Positions 50,099 through 59,702 of a stretch of 64,000 bases of DNA are shown piece after piece (the first letter of the stretch is position 1; every line of letters starts with the position of its first letter). The position numbers and the translations under genes were made by a program. The stretch lies in NCBI RefSeq assembly GCF_001050015.1, contig NZ_CVTB01000077.1, positions 1-64,000 on the forward strand, in the 5' to 3' direction. The notes under the pieces are model-generated. The model saw only the letters and a list, made by a program, of their open reading frames with translations. It made no database searches and was not told where the DNA came from. This DNA comes from Mycolicibacterium malmesburyense (lineage in GTDB: Bacteria; Actinomycetota; Actinomycetes; Mycobacteriales; Mycobacteriaceae).

Positions 50099-51514
50099 GT
50101 GAAGAGCACCGTCGAGAAGTTGAGCCCCACCCGGGTTCGCATCAACGTGGAGGTGCCCTTCACTGAGCTCGAGCCCGACTTCGACCGCGCGTTCGCGCAA
50201 CTGGCCAAGCAGGTCCGGCTGCCCGGCTTCCGGCCCGGTAAGGCGCCCCGCAAACTGCTCGAGGCGCGCGTCGGCCGCGAGGCGATGCTCGACCAGGTCG
50301 TCAGCGACGCCCTTCCCGGCCGTTACAGCGAGGCGGTGACCAGCTCCGAGGTGCAGCCGCTGGGCCAGCCCGACATCGAGATCACCAACAAGGAGTACGG
50401 CCAGGACCTCACCTTCACGGCCGAGGTCGACGTCCGCCCCGAGATCGAGCTTCCTGAACTGTCGGCGTTGACGCTCACCGTCGACGCGATCGAGGTCGGC
50501 GACGAAGAGGTCGACGCCGAACTGCAGTCCCTGCGCGCGCGGTTCGGGACGCTCAAGGGCGTGGATCGCGCCGCGCAGAACGGCGACTTCGTCTCGATCG
50601 ACCTGTCGGCCACCGTGGACGGCAAGGAACTGCCCGATGCGGCCACCGAGGGTCTGTCCCACGAGGTCGGCTCGGGCCAGTTGATCGACGGCCTCGACGA
50701 GGCGATCGTCGGCCTGAAGGAGGGGGAGACCCGCGTCTTCACCACCAAGCTGGCCGCCGGAGAGCACGCCGGCCAAGATGCTGAGGTGACCGTCACCGTC
50801 AAATCGGTCAAGGAGCGCGAGCTGCCCGAGCCCGACGACGAATTCGCCCAGCTGGCAAGCGAATTCGACACCATCGAGGAGCTCAAGGAGTCGCTCGTCG
50901 AGCAGGTGCGCCGGGTCAAGCGCGTGCAGCAGGCCGAACAGATCCGCGACAAGGTCCTCGAGACGCTGCTGGAACAGGTCGAGGTGCCGTTGCCCGAGAA
51001 CGTGGTGCAGGCCCAGATCGACGACGCGTTGCACAACGCGATCCATAGCCTGGACCACGACGAGGAGCGCTTCGCCGAGGTTCTCCAGGCCCAGGGCAGC
51101 AGCCGTGAAGAGTTCGACGCCGACACCCGCAGCAACGCCGAGAAGGCGGTCAAGACCCAGTTGCTCGTCGATGCGATCGCCGACAAGCTCGACGTCCAGG
51201 TCGGTCAGAACGACATCACCGAGCGCCTGATGTTGATGTCGCAGCAGTACGGGCTGCAACCGCAGCAGCTGATCCAGTCGCTGCAGCAGAACAATCAGTT
51301 GCCCGCGCTGTTCGCCGACGTGCGTCGCGGGCTGGCGCTCGCGGCGATCGTCGAGGGCGCGACCGTCACCGACTCCGACGGCAACGTGATCGACACCACG
51401 GAGTTCTTCGGCCGCGCCGAGGCGCAGACCGAGGAAGCTGCCGACGAGGCCCTCGAAGTCGAGTCCGAGGCGGACGAACCCGAAGCGGACGAGGAACCGG
51501 CCGACGCCAAGTGA
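50099..51514 (+). CDS. tig: Trigger factor (ribosome-associated chaperone, PPIase)
   Basis: 471 aa. N-terminal ribosome-binding domain with the signature [17 protein letters not shown], central FKBP domain (about 155-240: [15 protein letters not shown]...[24 protein letters not shown]) and helical C-terminal chaperone domain, then an acidic tail ([13 protein letters not shown]). It folds nascent chains at the exit tunnel. GTG 50099 follows AAGGAGC. It leads the conserved tig-clpP1-clpP2 order. Confidence 0.95.
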   Translation: MKSTVEKLSPTRVRINVEVPFTELEPDFDRAFAQLAKQVRLPGFRPGKAPRKLLEARVGREAMLDQVVSDALPGRYSEAVTSSEVQPLGQPDIEITNKEYGQDLTFTAEVDVRPEIELPELSALTLTVDAIEVGDEEVDAELQSLRARFGTLKGVDRAAQNGDFVSIDLSATVDGKELPDAATEGLSHEVGSGQLIDGLDEAIVGLKEGETRVFTTKLAAGEHAGQDAEVTVTVKSVKERELPEPDDEFAQLASEFDTIEELKESLVEQVRRVKRVQQAEQIRDKVLETLLEQVEVPLPENVVQAQIDDALHNAIHSLDHDEERFAEVLQAQGSSREEFDADTRSNAEKAVKTQLLVDAIADKLDVQVGQNDITERLMLMSQQYGLQPQQLIQSLQQNNQLPALFADVRRGLALAAIVEGATVTDSDGNVIDTTEFFGRAEAQTEEAADEALEVESEADEPEADEEPADAK

Positions 51515-51525
51515 CGCTGTGAGCG
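51515..51525. promoter_or_regulatory. ClgR-like site before clpP1
   Basis: CGCTGTGAGCG matches the actinobacterial ClgR pattern CGCYNANRGCG at 10 of 11 positions. It lies directly after the tig stop and 88 bp before clpP1, a gene known to be a ClgR target in mycobacteria. Confidence 0.4.
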
Positions 51526-51612
51526 AACGCGGCCCGTCTGGGGACTGCACGCCCGCGCGGGTTGGTTAGTGTCGGTGAGTATCAAGCTCTTGAAGAAAGC
51601 AGGTATCCAGTC

Positions 51613-52224
51613 GTGACCCACATGCGTGGCGCCTCGCAAGGCCTCAACCTTGTCGACTCGGTCTATGAGCGGTTGCTGGCGGAGCGAATCATCTTCCTGG
51701 GCTCTCAGGTCGATGACGACATCGCGAACAAGCTCTGCGCCCAGATTCTGCTGCTGTCGGCCGAGGATCCCACCAAGGACATCCACCTCTACATCAACTC
51801 GCCCGGTGGCTCGATCAGCGCCGGCATGGCCGTCTACGACACCATGGTGCTGGCGCCGTGCGACATCGCCACGTACGCGATGGGCATGGCGGCGTCGATG
51901 GGCGAGTTCCTGCTTGCCGCGGGTACCAAGGGCAAGCGTTACGCGTTGCCGCACGCGCGCATCCTGATGCACCAGCCGTTGGGCGGGGTCACCGGCAGCG
52001 CGGCCGACATCGCCATCCAGGCCGAGCAGTTCACGGTGATCAAGAAGGAGATGTTCCGGCTGAACGCCGAGTTCACCGGGCAGCCCATCGAGCGGATCGA
52101 GGCCGACTCCGACCGCGACCGCTGGTTCACCGCGCAGGAGGCCCTCGAGTACGGCTTCGTCGACCACATCATCACCAGCGCGAGCGTCAACGGCTCAGGA
52201 CCAGGAGCAGGACTAGACAAATGA
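51613..52224 (+). CDS. clpP1: ATP-dependent Clp protease proteolytic subunit 1
   Basis: 203 aa from GTG 51613 (VTHMRG...), matching the M. tuberculosis start region; ATG 51622 is close by. Catalytic Ser95 in MGMAASMGE, His120 in LMHQPLGG and Asp169 in SDRDRW. Forms the essential mixed ClpP1P2 tetradecamer with the next gene. The N-terminal segment before the ATPase loops is processed in this family. Overlaps clpP2 by 4 nt. Confidence 0.95.
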   Translation: MTHMRGASQGLNLVDSVYERLLAERIIFLGSQVDDDIANKLCAQILLLSAEDPTKDIHLYINSPGGSISAGMAVYDTMVLAPCDIATYAMGMAASMGEFLLAAGTKGKRYALPHARILMHQPLGGVTGSAADIAIQAEQFTVIKKEMFRLNAEFTGQPIERIEADSDRDRWFTAQEALEYGFVDHIITSASVNGSGPGAGLDK

Positions 52225-52880
52225 CCGATCACATCCATCCGTCCCTGGACGCCCGCGTCACGCCCCAGGCCCGCTACATCCTGCCGTCGTTCATCGAGCA
52301 CTCCAGCTTCGGTGTCAAGGAGTCCAACCCGTACAACAAGCTGTTCGAGGAACGCATCATCTTCCTCGGTGTGCAGGTCGACGACGCGTCGGCGAACGAC
52401 ATCATGGCCCAGCTGCTGGTGCTGGAGTCGCTCGACCCCGACCGTGACATCACGATGTACATCAACTCGCCGGGCGGCTCGTTCACCTCGCTGATGGCGA
52501 TCTACGACACCATGCAGTACGTGCGGGCCGACATCCAGACGGTGTGCCTGGGCCAGGCCGCCTCGGCCGCCGCGGTGTTGCTGGCCGCGGGCACGCCCGG
52601 TAAGCGCATGGCGCTGCCGAACGCGCGCGTGCTGATCCACCAGCCCGCGCTGGCCGGCGTCATCCAGGGCCAGTTCTCCGACCTCGAGATCCAGGCCAAG
52701 GAGATCGAGCGGATGCGCACGCTGATGGAGGTGACGCTGGCGCATCACACCGGCAAGACGCCCGAGCAGATCCGCAAGGACACCGACCGCGACAAGATCC
52801 TCACCGCCGAAGAGGCGAAGGAGTACGGCGTCATCGACACCGTCCTGGAGTACCGCAAGCTGTCCGCCCAGACCGCCTGA
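52221..52880 (+). CDS. clpP2: ATP-dependent Clp protease proteolytic subunit 2
   Basis: 219 aa from ATG 52221 (ATGA overlap). Catalytic Ser115 in [10 protein letters not shown], His140 in VLIHQPAL and Asp191 in TDRDK. The signature [10 protein letters not shown] is intact. Pairs with ClpP1; ClpX or ClpC1 docks on its ring. Confidence 0.95.
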   Translation: MTDHIHPSLDARVTPQARYILPSFIEHSSFGVKESNPYNKLFEERIIFLGVQVDDASANDIMAQLLVLESLDPDRDITMYINSPGGSFTSLMAIYDTMQYVRADIQTVCLGQAASAAAVLLAAGTPGKRMALPNARVLIHQPALAGVIQGQFSDLEIQAKEIERMRTLMEVTLAHHTGKTPEQIRKDTDRDKILTAEEAKEYGVIDTVLEYRKLSAQTA

Positions 52881-52969
52881 TCACAACTCCGCAACCGCAC
52901 GAAACGGGTTCTCGAACCCCGTCGGCGTGGCAGGCTGTCTGCACCATTGGGCGGCAGGGCAGGAACGCG

Positions 52970-53293
52970 ATGAGGGTGGGGTTGCGCGCACGCTTCGGAA
53001 CGACGGCGTTGGCGGCGGCGGCCGCGGTCTGGGGCCTGGCCTCCTTCGTGTCACCGGCGATCGTTCAGGCGCAGGAACCGGTCTGTCCCGCCGGGACGTA
53101 TTGGGACGTCTACACGGATCAGTGCGTCCCCAATGACGTCGACGTGTACCTGAACCCGGCGCCGGTGGTGGGCCCCGCGGGCCCCGTCGGTGTCGGAGGA
53201 GTGGTGGGCCCCGTCGGCCCAGGCCCCGTCGGGCCGGGCCCCGTCGGACCGGGACCGGCTGGGCCGGGTCCCGCAGGCCCCGGACGCCGCTAG
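52970..53293 (+). CDS. Small secreted protein with collagen-like Gly-Pro tail
   Basis: 107 aa. Signal peptide (GTTALAAAAAVWGLASFVSPAIVQA), then CPAGTYWDVYTDQC, a two-cysteine segment, then a run of VGPVGPGPVGPGP-type repeats and GPAGPGRR. GCAGGA lies before ATG 52970. The tail resembles a short collagen-like or elastin-like stretch; too short for a stable triple helix without partners. Inserted between clpP2 and clpX, where M. tuberculosis instead has an MFS gene and mmuM. Confidence 0.8.
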   Translation: MRVGLRARFGTTALAAAAAVWGLASFVSPAIVQAQEPVCPAGTYWDVYTDQCVPNDVDVYLNPAPVVGPAGPVGVGGVVGPVGPGPVGPGPVGPGPAGPGPAGPGRR

Positions 53294-53587
53294 GTCCCGG
53301 GGGAGCCGGCCGGCGCCGTGCGTCCTGCCGGATTTTGGGTACTTTGGGTGCCGAAGCTCTCTCGGTCCGGTCACGGCGACGACACGCCAAAGACACGGTG
53401 GCGCGTTCGCCGGGGTCCGAGGGGAATCAGACGATATGTTGGCGCGAACACAATGAATACCACTGGCGCGATTCGGCTTTATCGGTCGCCGCGCGCGGGA
53501 ACAAACGGGTAGCGTCGGGTTCACCCCCCCGAGGCGACCACAGGAAAGAAGCTTCACCGGCTGCGAGGAAAGTAGGACCCCACCACC
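53294..53587. other. Intergenic region upstream of clpX
   Basis: 294 bp without a gene. It contains possible -10 elements (ATATGTT near 53435, TTTATC near 53480) and ends in GAGGAAAGTAGGA, the clpX ribosome site. No clear ClgR or HspR palindrome was seen. Confidence 0.45.
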
Positions 53588-54868
53588 ATGGCGCGCATTG
53601 GAGACGGCGGTGACCTGCTGAAGTGCTCGTTCTGCGGCAAGAGTCAAAAGCAGGTTAAGAAGCTCATTGCGGGTCCGGGCGTCTATATCTGCGACGAGTG
53701 CATCGATCTCTGCAACGAGATCATCGAAGAGGAACTCGCCGACGCCGACGACGTGAAGCTCGACGAACTACCCAAACCCGCCGAGATCCGTGACTTCCTC
53801 GAGGGTTACGTCATCGGACAGGACTCCGCCAAGCGGACCCTCGCGGTTGCGGTCTACAACCACTACAAACGGATCCAGGCGGGAGAGAAGACCCGCGATT
53901 CGCGCGCCGAGCCCGTCGAACTGGCCAAGTCCAACATTCTGATGCTCGGCCCGACCGGATGCGGCAAGACCTACCTGGCGCAGACGTTGGCCAAGATGCT
54001 CAACGTGCCGTTCGCGATCGCCGACGCCACCGCGCTGACCGAAGCCGGATACGTGGGCGAGGACGTCGAGAACATCCTGCTCAAGCTGATCCAGGCCGCC
54101 GACTACGACGTCAAGCGGGCCGAGACCGGCATCATCTACATCGACGAGGTCGACAAGATCGCCCGTAAGAGCGAGAACCCGTCGATCACCCGCGACGTGT
54201 CCGGTGAGGGCGTGCAGCAGGCGTTGCTGAAGATCCTGGAAGGCACGCAGGCGTCGGTGCCCCCGCAGGGCGGGCGCAAGCATCCGCACCAGGAGTTCAT
54301 CCAGATCGACACCACCAACGTGCTGTTCATCGTCGCGGGCGCGTTCGCGGGTCTGGAGAAGATCGTCTCCGACCGCGTCGGCAAGCGCGGCCTGGGCTTC
54401 GGCGCCGAGGTGCACTCCAAGGCCGAGATCGACACCCAGGACCACTTCGCCGAGGTCATGCCCGAGGACCTGATCAAGTTCGGGCTGATCCCGGAGTTCA
54501 TCGGCCGCCTGCCCGTGGTGGCGTCGGTGACGAACCTGGACAAGGACTCGCTCGTGCAGATCCTGTCCAAGCCCAAGAACGCGTTGGTGAAGCAGTACAC
54601 CCGCCTGTTCGAGATGGACGGCGTCGAACTCGAGTTCACCGACGAGGCGCTGGAGGCGATCGCGGATCAGGCCATCCACCGCGGGACCGGTGCCCGCGGC
54701 CTGCGCGCGATCATGGAGGAAGTCCTGTTGCCGGTGATGTACGACATCCCGAGCCGCGACGACGTCGCCAAGGTGGTCGTCACCAAGGAGACCGTCCAGG
54801 ACAACGTGCTGCCGACGATCGTGCCGCGCAAGCCGTCGCGCCCGGAGCGCCGCGACAAGTCCGCCTAG
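53588..54868 (+). CDS. clpX: ATP-dependent Clp protease ATP-binding subunit ClpX
   Basis: 426 aa. Zinc-binding domain with Cys13, Cys16, Cys35 and Cys38; Walker A GPTGCGKT (121-128), Walker [11 protein letters not shown], sensor regions and the ClpP-docking loop (about residues 260-290: [12 protein letters not shown]). It unfolds tagged proteins for ClpP1P2. Confidence 0.96.
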   Translation: MARIGDGGDLLKCSFCGKSQKQVKKLIAGPGVYICDECIDLCNEIIEEELADADDVKLDELPKPAEIRDFLEGYVIGQDSAKRTLAVAVYNHYKRIQAGEKTRDSRAEPVELAKSNILMLGPTGCGKTYLAQTLAKMLNVPFAIADATALTEAGYVGEDVENILLKLIQAADYDVKRAETGIIYIDEVDKIARKSENPSITRDVSGEGVQQALLKILEGTQASVPPQGGRKHPHQEFIQIDTTNVLFIVAGAFAGLEKIVSDRVGKRGLGFGAEVHSKAEIDTQDHFAEVMPEDLIKFGLIPEFIGRLPVVASVTNLDKDSLVQILSKPKNALVKQYTRLFEMDGVELEFTDEALEAIADQAIHRGTGARGLRAIMEEVLLPVMYDIPSRDDVAKVVVTKETVQDNVLPTIVPRKPSRPERRDKSA

Positions 54869-55029
54869 TAGCCGAGATCGACAGGGCTGAACTCAAGAAC
54901 GGTCAAGCGGCCCTGGTGTAGAACTCGCGACGGCCTACGACGTCCTCCGATTGGGGGACAACGGATTCCACCGTAGGATCGCCCGATCCGCCGAAGCGTT
55001 GGGCAGCTCGGCGATGTGAGCATCGTCGA

Positions 55030-56316
55030 ATGACCACGGTTACCGCGCCCACCCCCGCGTCCACGTCGTTGCGTCGCATCTCGATCGCCAGCTACGTCGG
55101 CTCGGCCATCGAGTTCTACGACTTCGTCATCTACGGCACCGCGGCCGCGCTGGTGTTCCCGACGGTGTTCTTCCCCGAGCTGGGTCACGTGATGGCGACG
55201 ACGGCCGCGCTGGGCGCCTTTGCCGCCGCGTTCCTGGCCCGCCCGATCGGCGCGGCGGTGTTCGGCCACTTCGGCGACCGGATCGGCCGCAAGCAGACGT
55301 TGGTGATGACGCTGCTGCTGATGGGCATCGCGACCGTCGGCGTCGGCCTGATCCCGAGCACGGCGTCGATCGGCATCGCCGCACCGCTGCTGCTCATCAC
55401 GATGCGGCTGATCCAGGGTTTCGCGGTCGGCGGTGAGTGGGCGGGCGCCGTGCTGCTGAGCGCCGAGAACGCTCCGGCGCACCGACGTGGCTACTACGGC
55501 ATGTTCACCCAGCTCGGGCTCGGCACCGCGGTAGCGATGGCCAACGTGGTGTTCCTGCTGGTGCACCTCGGCTTCGGCGCACACAACGACGCGTTCCTGC
55601 AGTGGGGCTGGCGCATCCCGTTCCTTTTGTCGGCGGTGCTGATCGCGACGGCGCTCTACATTCGGTTGCGCGTGGAGGAATCGCCGGTGTTCGACGAAGA
55701 GCCGGCCGACCCGGCTACGCCGATCCTGGCGTTGCTGCGCCGCCAGGGCCGCCAGATGCTGCTGGCGTCGGGCGTCGCGGTGTGTGCCCCGATGCTCGTC
55801 TTCCAGGCCAGCACGTTCTTCACGCACTACGCCATCGACCACCTGGACTACTCGACGAACTTCGTGCTGCTCGTCGGTGTGATCGGCGGGCTGTGTCAGG
55901 TGTTGTTCGTCGTCGCGGCGGCCATGCTCAGCGACACCTATGGGCGCAAGCGCGTCGTCGCGGTGGGCTTCGCGATCGCGGTGCCGTGGTCGTTCGTGCT
56001 GTTTCCGTTGGTGCAGAACGGAAACCGGCTGGTGTTCGGCATCGCGATCGTGGCGACCTACGCGCTGATCGGGGTGTGCATGGGACCGTTGGCCGCGTTC
56101 CTGCCGGAGATCTTCGCGCCGCAGTACCGCTACACCGGCGCCGCGTTGGCCCACACGTTCGGGGCCGTCATCGGCGGCGCGCTGCCGCCGGTGATCTCAC
56201 CGACGCTGCTCAACTCCTACGGCGGCTGGGCCGTGGCGGTGATGATGGGCGCGCTGGCGGCGGTCAGCCTGGTCAGCACGGTGAAGCTGCCGGAGACCGC
56301 CGGATCGCGCCTCTAG
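55030..56316 (+). CDS. MHS-family metabolite:H+ symporter (major facilitator)
   Basis: 428 aa, 12 predicted helices. MHS/MFS signatures GSAIEFYDFVIYGTAAALVFP, GHFGDRIGRKQTLVMTL and RLIQGFAVGGEWAGAVLL. Imports a small acid such as shikimate, ketoglutarate or proline-like compounds; substrate not deducible. A weak -10 (GAGCAT, ending 6 nt before ATG 55030). Converges with fdhD, ending 4 bp from its stop. Confidence 0.9.
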   Translation: MTTVTAPTPASTSLRRISIASYVGSAIEFYDFVIYGTAAALVFPTVFFPELGHVMATTAALGAFAAAFLARPIGAAVFGHFGDRIGRKQTLVMTLLLMGIATVGVGLIPSTASIGIAAPLLLITMRLIQGFAVGGEWAGAVLLSAENAPAHRRGYYGMFTQLGLGTAVAMANVVFLLVHLGFGAHNDAFLQWGWRIPFLLSAVLIATALYIRLRVEESPVFDEEPADPATPILALLRRQGRQMLLASGVAVCAPMLVFQASTFFTHYAIDHLDYSTNFVLLVGVIGGLCQVLFVVAAAMLSDTYGRKRVVAVGFAIAVPWSFVLFPLVQNGNRLVFGIAIVATYALIGVCMGPLAAFLPEIFAPQYRYTGAALAHTFGAVIGGALPPVISPTLLNSYGGWAVAVMMGALAAVSLVSTVKLPETAGSRL

Positions 56317-56320
56317 AAAG

Positions 56321-57145
56321 TCAGCGGACGATGCGGTCGGGCCGGGTGTAGACGTTCATCGACTCGCCCCGCAGGAACGCCACCAGCGTGAGCCCCGATG
56401 CGGCGGCCAGATCCGCGGCCAGCGACGACGGCGCCGACACCGCGGCCAGCACCGGAATGCCCGCCATCACCGCCTTCTGGGTGAGTTCGAATGACGCACG
56501 CCCGCTGACCAGCAGCACGGTCCCGGTCAGCGGCACGCGATCCTGCTCCACCGCCCACCCGATGACCTTGTCGACGGCGTTGTGCCGACCCACGTCCTCG
56601 CGGACGGCCAGCGTGGCGCCCTCGGAGTCGAACAGCGCCGCGCCGTGCAGGCCACCGGTGCTGGCGAAGACCTTCTGGGCCTCGCGCAGTCGCGCCGGCA
56701 GCGCCGAAAGCGTCTCGGCGGAGACGGTCGACGGGTCGTCGCCGGGGGCGTGGCGGCTGCTCACCTGCACCGCCTCCAACGAGGCCTTACCGCATACCCC
56801 GCACGACGAAGTGGTGTAGAAGTTGCGCGTCACATCGGTGTCGGGCATCGCGACGTCCGGGGCCAGCGTCACGTCGAGGACGTTGTAGGTGTTGAGGTTG
56901 TCGGGGCCGGCGCCCTTGCAGTAGCGCGCCGCCACGACGTCGTCACGCCCCGCGATGACACCCTCGGTGAGCAGAAATCCCTGTGCGAGCTCGACATCGG
57001 AGCCCGGCGTGCGCATCGTCACGGTGATGGGCGTGCCGTTGACGCGAATCTCCATCGGCTCTTCGACGACGAGGGTCTCGGGCCGCGCCACCGCGGCATC
57101 CATGGTCACATGCTGTACGCGCCGCCTGGCGGTGACCCGACCCAT
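56321..57145 (-). CDS. fdhD: Sulfurtransferase FdhD (formate dehydrogenase maturation)
   Basis: 274 aa. The persulfide-carrying SCGVCG motif lies in [18 protein letters not shown]; conserved segments include [13 protein letters not shown] and [19 protein letters not shown]. FdhD passes sulfur from a desulfurase to the molybdenum cofactor of formate dehydrogenase; no fdhF is in the window. ATG 57145 has minus-strand TAGGGT (57152-57157) ending 6 nt upstream, so leaderless. Confidence 0.95.
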   Translation of the reverse strand: MGRVTARRRVQHVTMDAAVARPETLVVEEPMEIRVNGTPITVTMRTPGSDVELAQGFLLTEGVIAGRDDVVAARYCKGAGPDNLNTYNVLDVTLAPDVAMPDTDVTRNFYTTSSCGVCGKASLEAVQVSSRHAPGDDPSTVSAETLSALPARLREAQKVFASTGGLHGAALFDSEGATLAVREDVGRHNAVDKVIGWAVEQDRVPLTGTVLLVSGRASFELTQKAVMAGIPVLAAVSAPSSLAADLAAASGLTLVAFLRGESMNVYTRPDRIVR

Positions 57146-57151
57146 GACCCC

Positions 57152-57157
57152 ACCCTA
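57152..57157 (-). promoter_or_regulatory. -10 element TAGGGT for fdhD
   Basis: Ends 6 nt before ATG 57145 on the minus strand. Confidence 0.5.
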
Positions 57158-57251
57158 GGTCGAATCACCGGTCGATAACGTTTCCGTGCTGTTCATCGCG
57201 GCGCCAGCGCGCGAAGCGGCGTCATCTCCGCCCAGACGGCACAATGTATGC

Positions 57252-57398
57252 GTGCACAACGAACTCGAACCGCACCGTCGCACGCCGGCCTGGCGTGATC
57301 CGCTGTCGGCCGGCTTCCGCGCGCACCGCAGCCTGCTGCTGTTGCGCCTGCGCTGGCACGAACGCCGCGTCGAGGCGTCGGCGTCCGCCTCTTCCTGA
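57252..57398 (+). CDS. Possible small arginine-rich protein (48 aa)
   Basis: GTG 57252 opens a frame VHNELEPHRRTPAWRDPL...LLLLRLRWHERRVEASASASS. Almost every third codon base is G or C, as in the real genes nearby. CACAAT (57240-57245) ends 6 nt before the GTG, the leaderless layout of other genes here. No known family is recognised; the central segment RSLLLLRLRWHERR is strongly amphipathic and basic. Confidence 0.5.
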   Translation: MHNELEPHRRTPAWRDPLSAGFRAHRSLLLLRLRWHERRVEASASASS

Positions 57399-57713
57399 AA
57401 ACCGGACGACCAGCAGCGGGACGGCGCTTGCTAGCGGCTACCGGACGGTAACTATTTCCTTAGGATTTTTGTCTCGCAGACGTGACGAATAACACAGTTT
57501 TGTCTCATAGGGGGTGTCGGCACACCGGCTGAGCTGTGCGTTCAATCGCTCGCCCGCGGCGCGCCGCGGGCGAGTCCGGTGAAGGGCTGCCTAAGAGAAG
57601 TGCAATAATCGGTACTGGCAGTGACATCAAAACTTTGGTGGACGTCCACCGTCGGCGCGTCGACTCGACTGTGACTCGGAGGACTTCACCACGCAGTGTG
57701 GAAGGCAGGCCTC
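57399..57713. other. korA upstream region with direct repeats and a large palindrome
   Basis: AT-rich patch with the 9-bp direct repeat TTTTGTCTC (57467-57475, 57498-57506; 31 bp apart, about three helical turns). A perfect 26-bp palindrome follows at 57549-57574, with arms CTCGCCCGCGG/CCGCGGGCGAG around CGCG. It has no T-run. Either may be a binding site or RNA hairpin controlling korAB. Confidence 0.55.
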
Positions 57714-59669
57714 GTGGCAGCGAAGGACAACGCGGTCAGTCCGGGGAGTGCGGGTCCTCGACAGAAGCTCGAGAAGGTCGTCATTCGCTTCGCCGGCGAC
57801 TCCGGCGACGGTATGCAGCTCACCGGTGACCGGTTCACGTCGGAAGCGGCGCTGTTCGGCAATGACCTTGCCACACAACCGAATTACCCCGCCGAGATCC
57901 GCGCGCCCCAGGGCACGCTGCCCGGCGTGTCGTCGTTCCAGATCCAGATCGCCGACTACGACATCCTCACCGCGGGCGACCGCCCGGATGTGCTCGTGGC
58001 GATGAACCCGGCGGCTCTGAAGGCCAACGTCTCGGACCTGCCCCGCGGCGGGCTGATCATCGCCAACTCCGACGAGTTCACCAAGCGCAACCTGGCGAAG
58101 GTCGGCTATGAGGCCAACCCGCTGGAGACCGAGGAGTTGTCCGACTACCTCGTGCAGGCCGTCCCGATGACCACCCTCACGCTGGGTGCGGTCGAGTCGA
58201 TCGGCGCCTCGAAGAAGGACGGTCAGCGCGCGAAGAACATGTTCGCGCTCGGGCTGTTGTCGTGGATGTACGGCCGCGAACTCAAGCACAGCGAGGCGTT
58301 CATCCGCGAGAAGTTCGCGCGCAAGCCCGACATCGCTGACGCCAACGTGCTGGCGCTCAAGGCCGGCTGGAATTACGGCGAGACCACCGAGGCGTTCGCC
58401 AGCACCTACGAGGTCGCGCCGGCGAAGCTGAAAACCGGTGAGTACCGCCAGATCTCGGGCAACACCGCGCTGGCCTACGGCATCGTCACCGCCGGTCAGC
58501 TCGCCGACCTGCAGGTCGTGCTCGGCACCTATCCCATCACCCCGGCGTCGGACATCCTGCACGAGCTGTCCAAGCACAAGAACTTCAACGTGCTGACCTT
58601 CCAGGCCGAGGACGAGATCGCCGGCATCGGTGCGGCCATCGGCGCCTCCTACGGCGGCGCCCTGGGAGTGACCAGCACCTCGGGCCCGGGCATCTCGCTG
58701 AAGTCCGAGGCGATGGGCCTGGCGGTGATGACCGAACTGCCGCTGATCGTCATCGACGTGCAGCGTGGTGGGCCGTCGACCGGTCTGCCGACCAAGACCG
58801 AGCAGGCCGACCTGTTGCAGGTGATGTACGGCCGCAACGGTGAGTCACCGGTCGCGGTGGTCGCGCCCCGGTCGCCGTCGGACTGCTTCGACGTGGCCGT
58901 CGAGGCCGTCCGCATCGCGGTCAGCTACCACACGCCGGTCGTCATCCTGTCCGACGGTGCGATCGCCAACGGCTCTGAGCCGTGGCGGATTCCGGACGTC
59001 AGCAGCTACCCGGCCATCGAGCACACGTTCGCCAAGTCCGGCGAGCCGTTCCAGCCGTACGCGCGGGATCCGGAGACCCTGGCGCGTCAGTTCGCCGTTC
59101 CGGGTACGCCGGGACTCGAGCACCGGATCGGCGGCCTGGAGGCGGCCAACGGCTCGGGGAACATCTCGTATGAGCCCAAGAACCACGACCTGATGGTCCG
59201 GCTGCGCCAGGCCAAGATCGACGGCGTCACCGTGCCCGACCTCGAGGTCGACGACCCGACCGGTGACGCGGAGCTGTTGATGATCGGCTGGGGTTCGAGC
59301 TTCGGGCCGATCGGCGAGGCCTGCCGCCGGGCGCGCCGCAAGGGCATCAAGGTCGCCCAGGCGCATCTGCGCAACCTCAACCCGTTCCCGGCCAACCTCG
59401 GCGAGGTGCTGCGGCGGTACCCGAACGTGGTGTGCCCGGAGATGAACCTGGGCCAGCTCGCGCTGCTGCTGCGGGGTAAGTACCTGGTCGACGTCCAGTC
59501 GGTGACCAAGGTGGAAGGCATGGCGTTCCTGGCCGACGAGGTCGAGGGCATCATTGATGCGGCACTGGACGGAACGCTCGGTGAGAAGGAAAGTGACAAA
59601 GCGAAGTTCGCACGACTGGCGGCGGCCACCGTCGAGGTCGGTGTGAGCGGTGTGGGAGCGAACGCATGA
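57714..59669 (+). CDS. korA: 2-oxoglutarate:ferredoxin oxidoreductase subunit alpha (gamma-alpha fusion)
   Basis: 651 aa from GTG 57714, preceded by GGAAGG (57700-57705); a GTG at 57696 is less well placed. N-terminal gamma domain (VVIRFAGDSGDGMQLTGDRF) and C-terminal alpha domain (YPITPASDILHELS...FQAEDEIAGIGAAIGASYGGALGVTSTSGPG). With KorB it converts 2-oxoglutarate to succinyl-CoA without NAD, an oxygen-tolerant enzyme that supports a complete TCA cycle in mycobacteria. Orthologue of Rv2455c. Confidence 0.95.
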   Translation: MAAKDNAVSPGSAGPRQKLEKVVIRFAGDSGDGMQLTGDRFTSEAALFGNDLATQPNYPAEIRAPQGTLPGVSSFQIQIADYDILTAGDRPDVLVAMNPAALKANVSDLPRGGLIIANSDEFTKRNLAKVGYEANPLETEELSDYLVQAVPMTTLTLGAVESIGASKKDGQRAKNMFALGLLSWMYGRELKHSEAFIREKFARKPDIADANVLALKAGWNYGETTEAFASTYEVAPAKLKTGEYRQISGNTALAYGIVTAGQLADLQVVLGTYPITPASDILHELSKHKNFNVLTFQAEDEIAGIGAAIGASYGGALGVTSTSGPGISLKSEAMGLAVMTELPLIVIDVQRGGPSTGLPTKTEQADLLQVMYGRNGESPVAVVAPRSPSDCFDVAVEAVRIAVSYHTPVVILSDGAIANGSEPWRIPDVSSYPAIEHTFAKSGEPFQPYARDPETLARQFAVPGTPGLEHRIGGLEAANGSGNISYEPKNHDLMVRLRQAKIDGVTVPDLEVDDPTGDAELLMIGWGSSFGPIGEACRRARRKGIKVAQAHLRNLNPFPANLGEVLRRYPNVVCPEMNLGQLALLLRGKYLVDVQSVTKVEGMAFLADEVEGIIDAALDGTLGEKESDKAKFARLAAATVEVGVSGVGANA

Positions 59670-59702
59670 CTGACACGAGCGAGGAGCGAAGGCGGATCGC
59701 GA

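Noticed and set aside
52905..52925. Palindrome GGGTTCTCGAACCC after clpP2 as a LexA (SOS) box
   Set aside because: The mycobacterial box needs TCGAAC-N4-GTTCGA; the half-sites here are in the wrong order.
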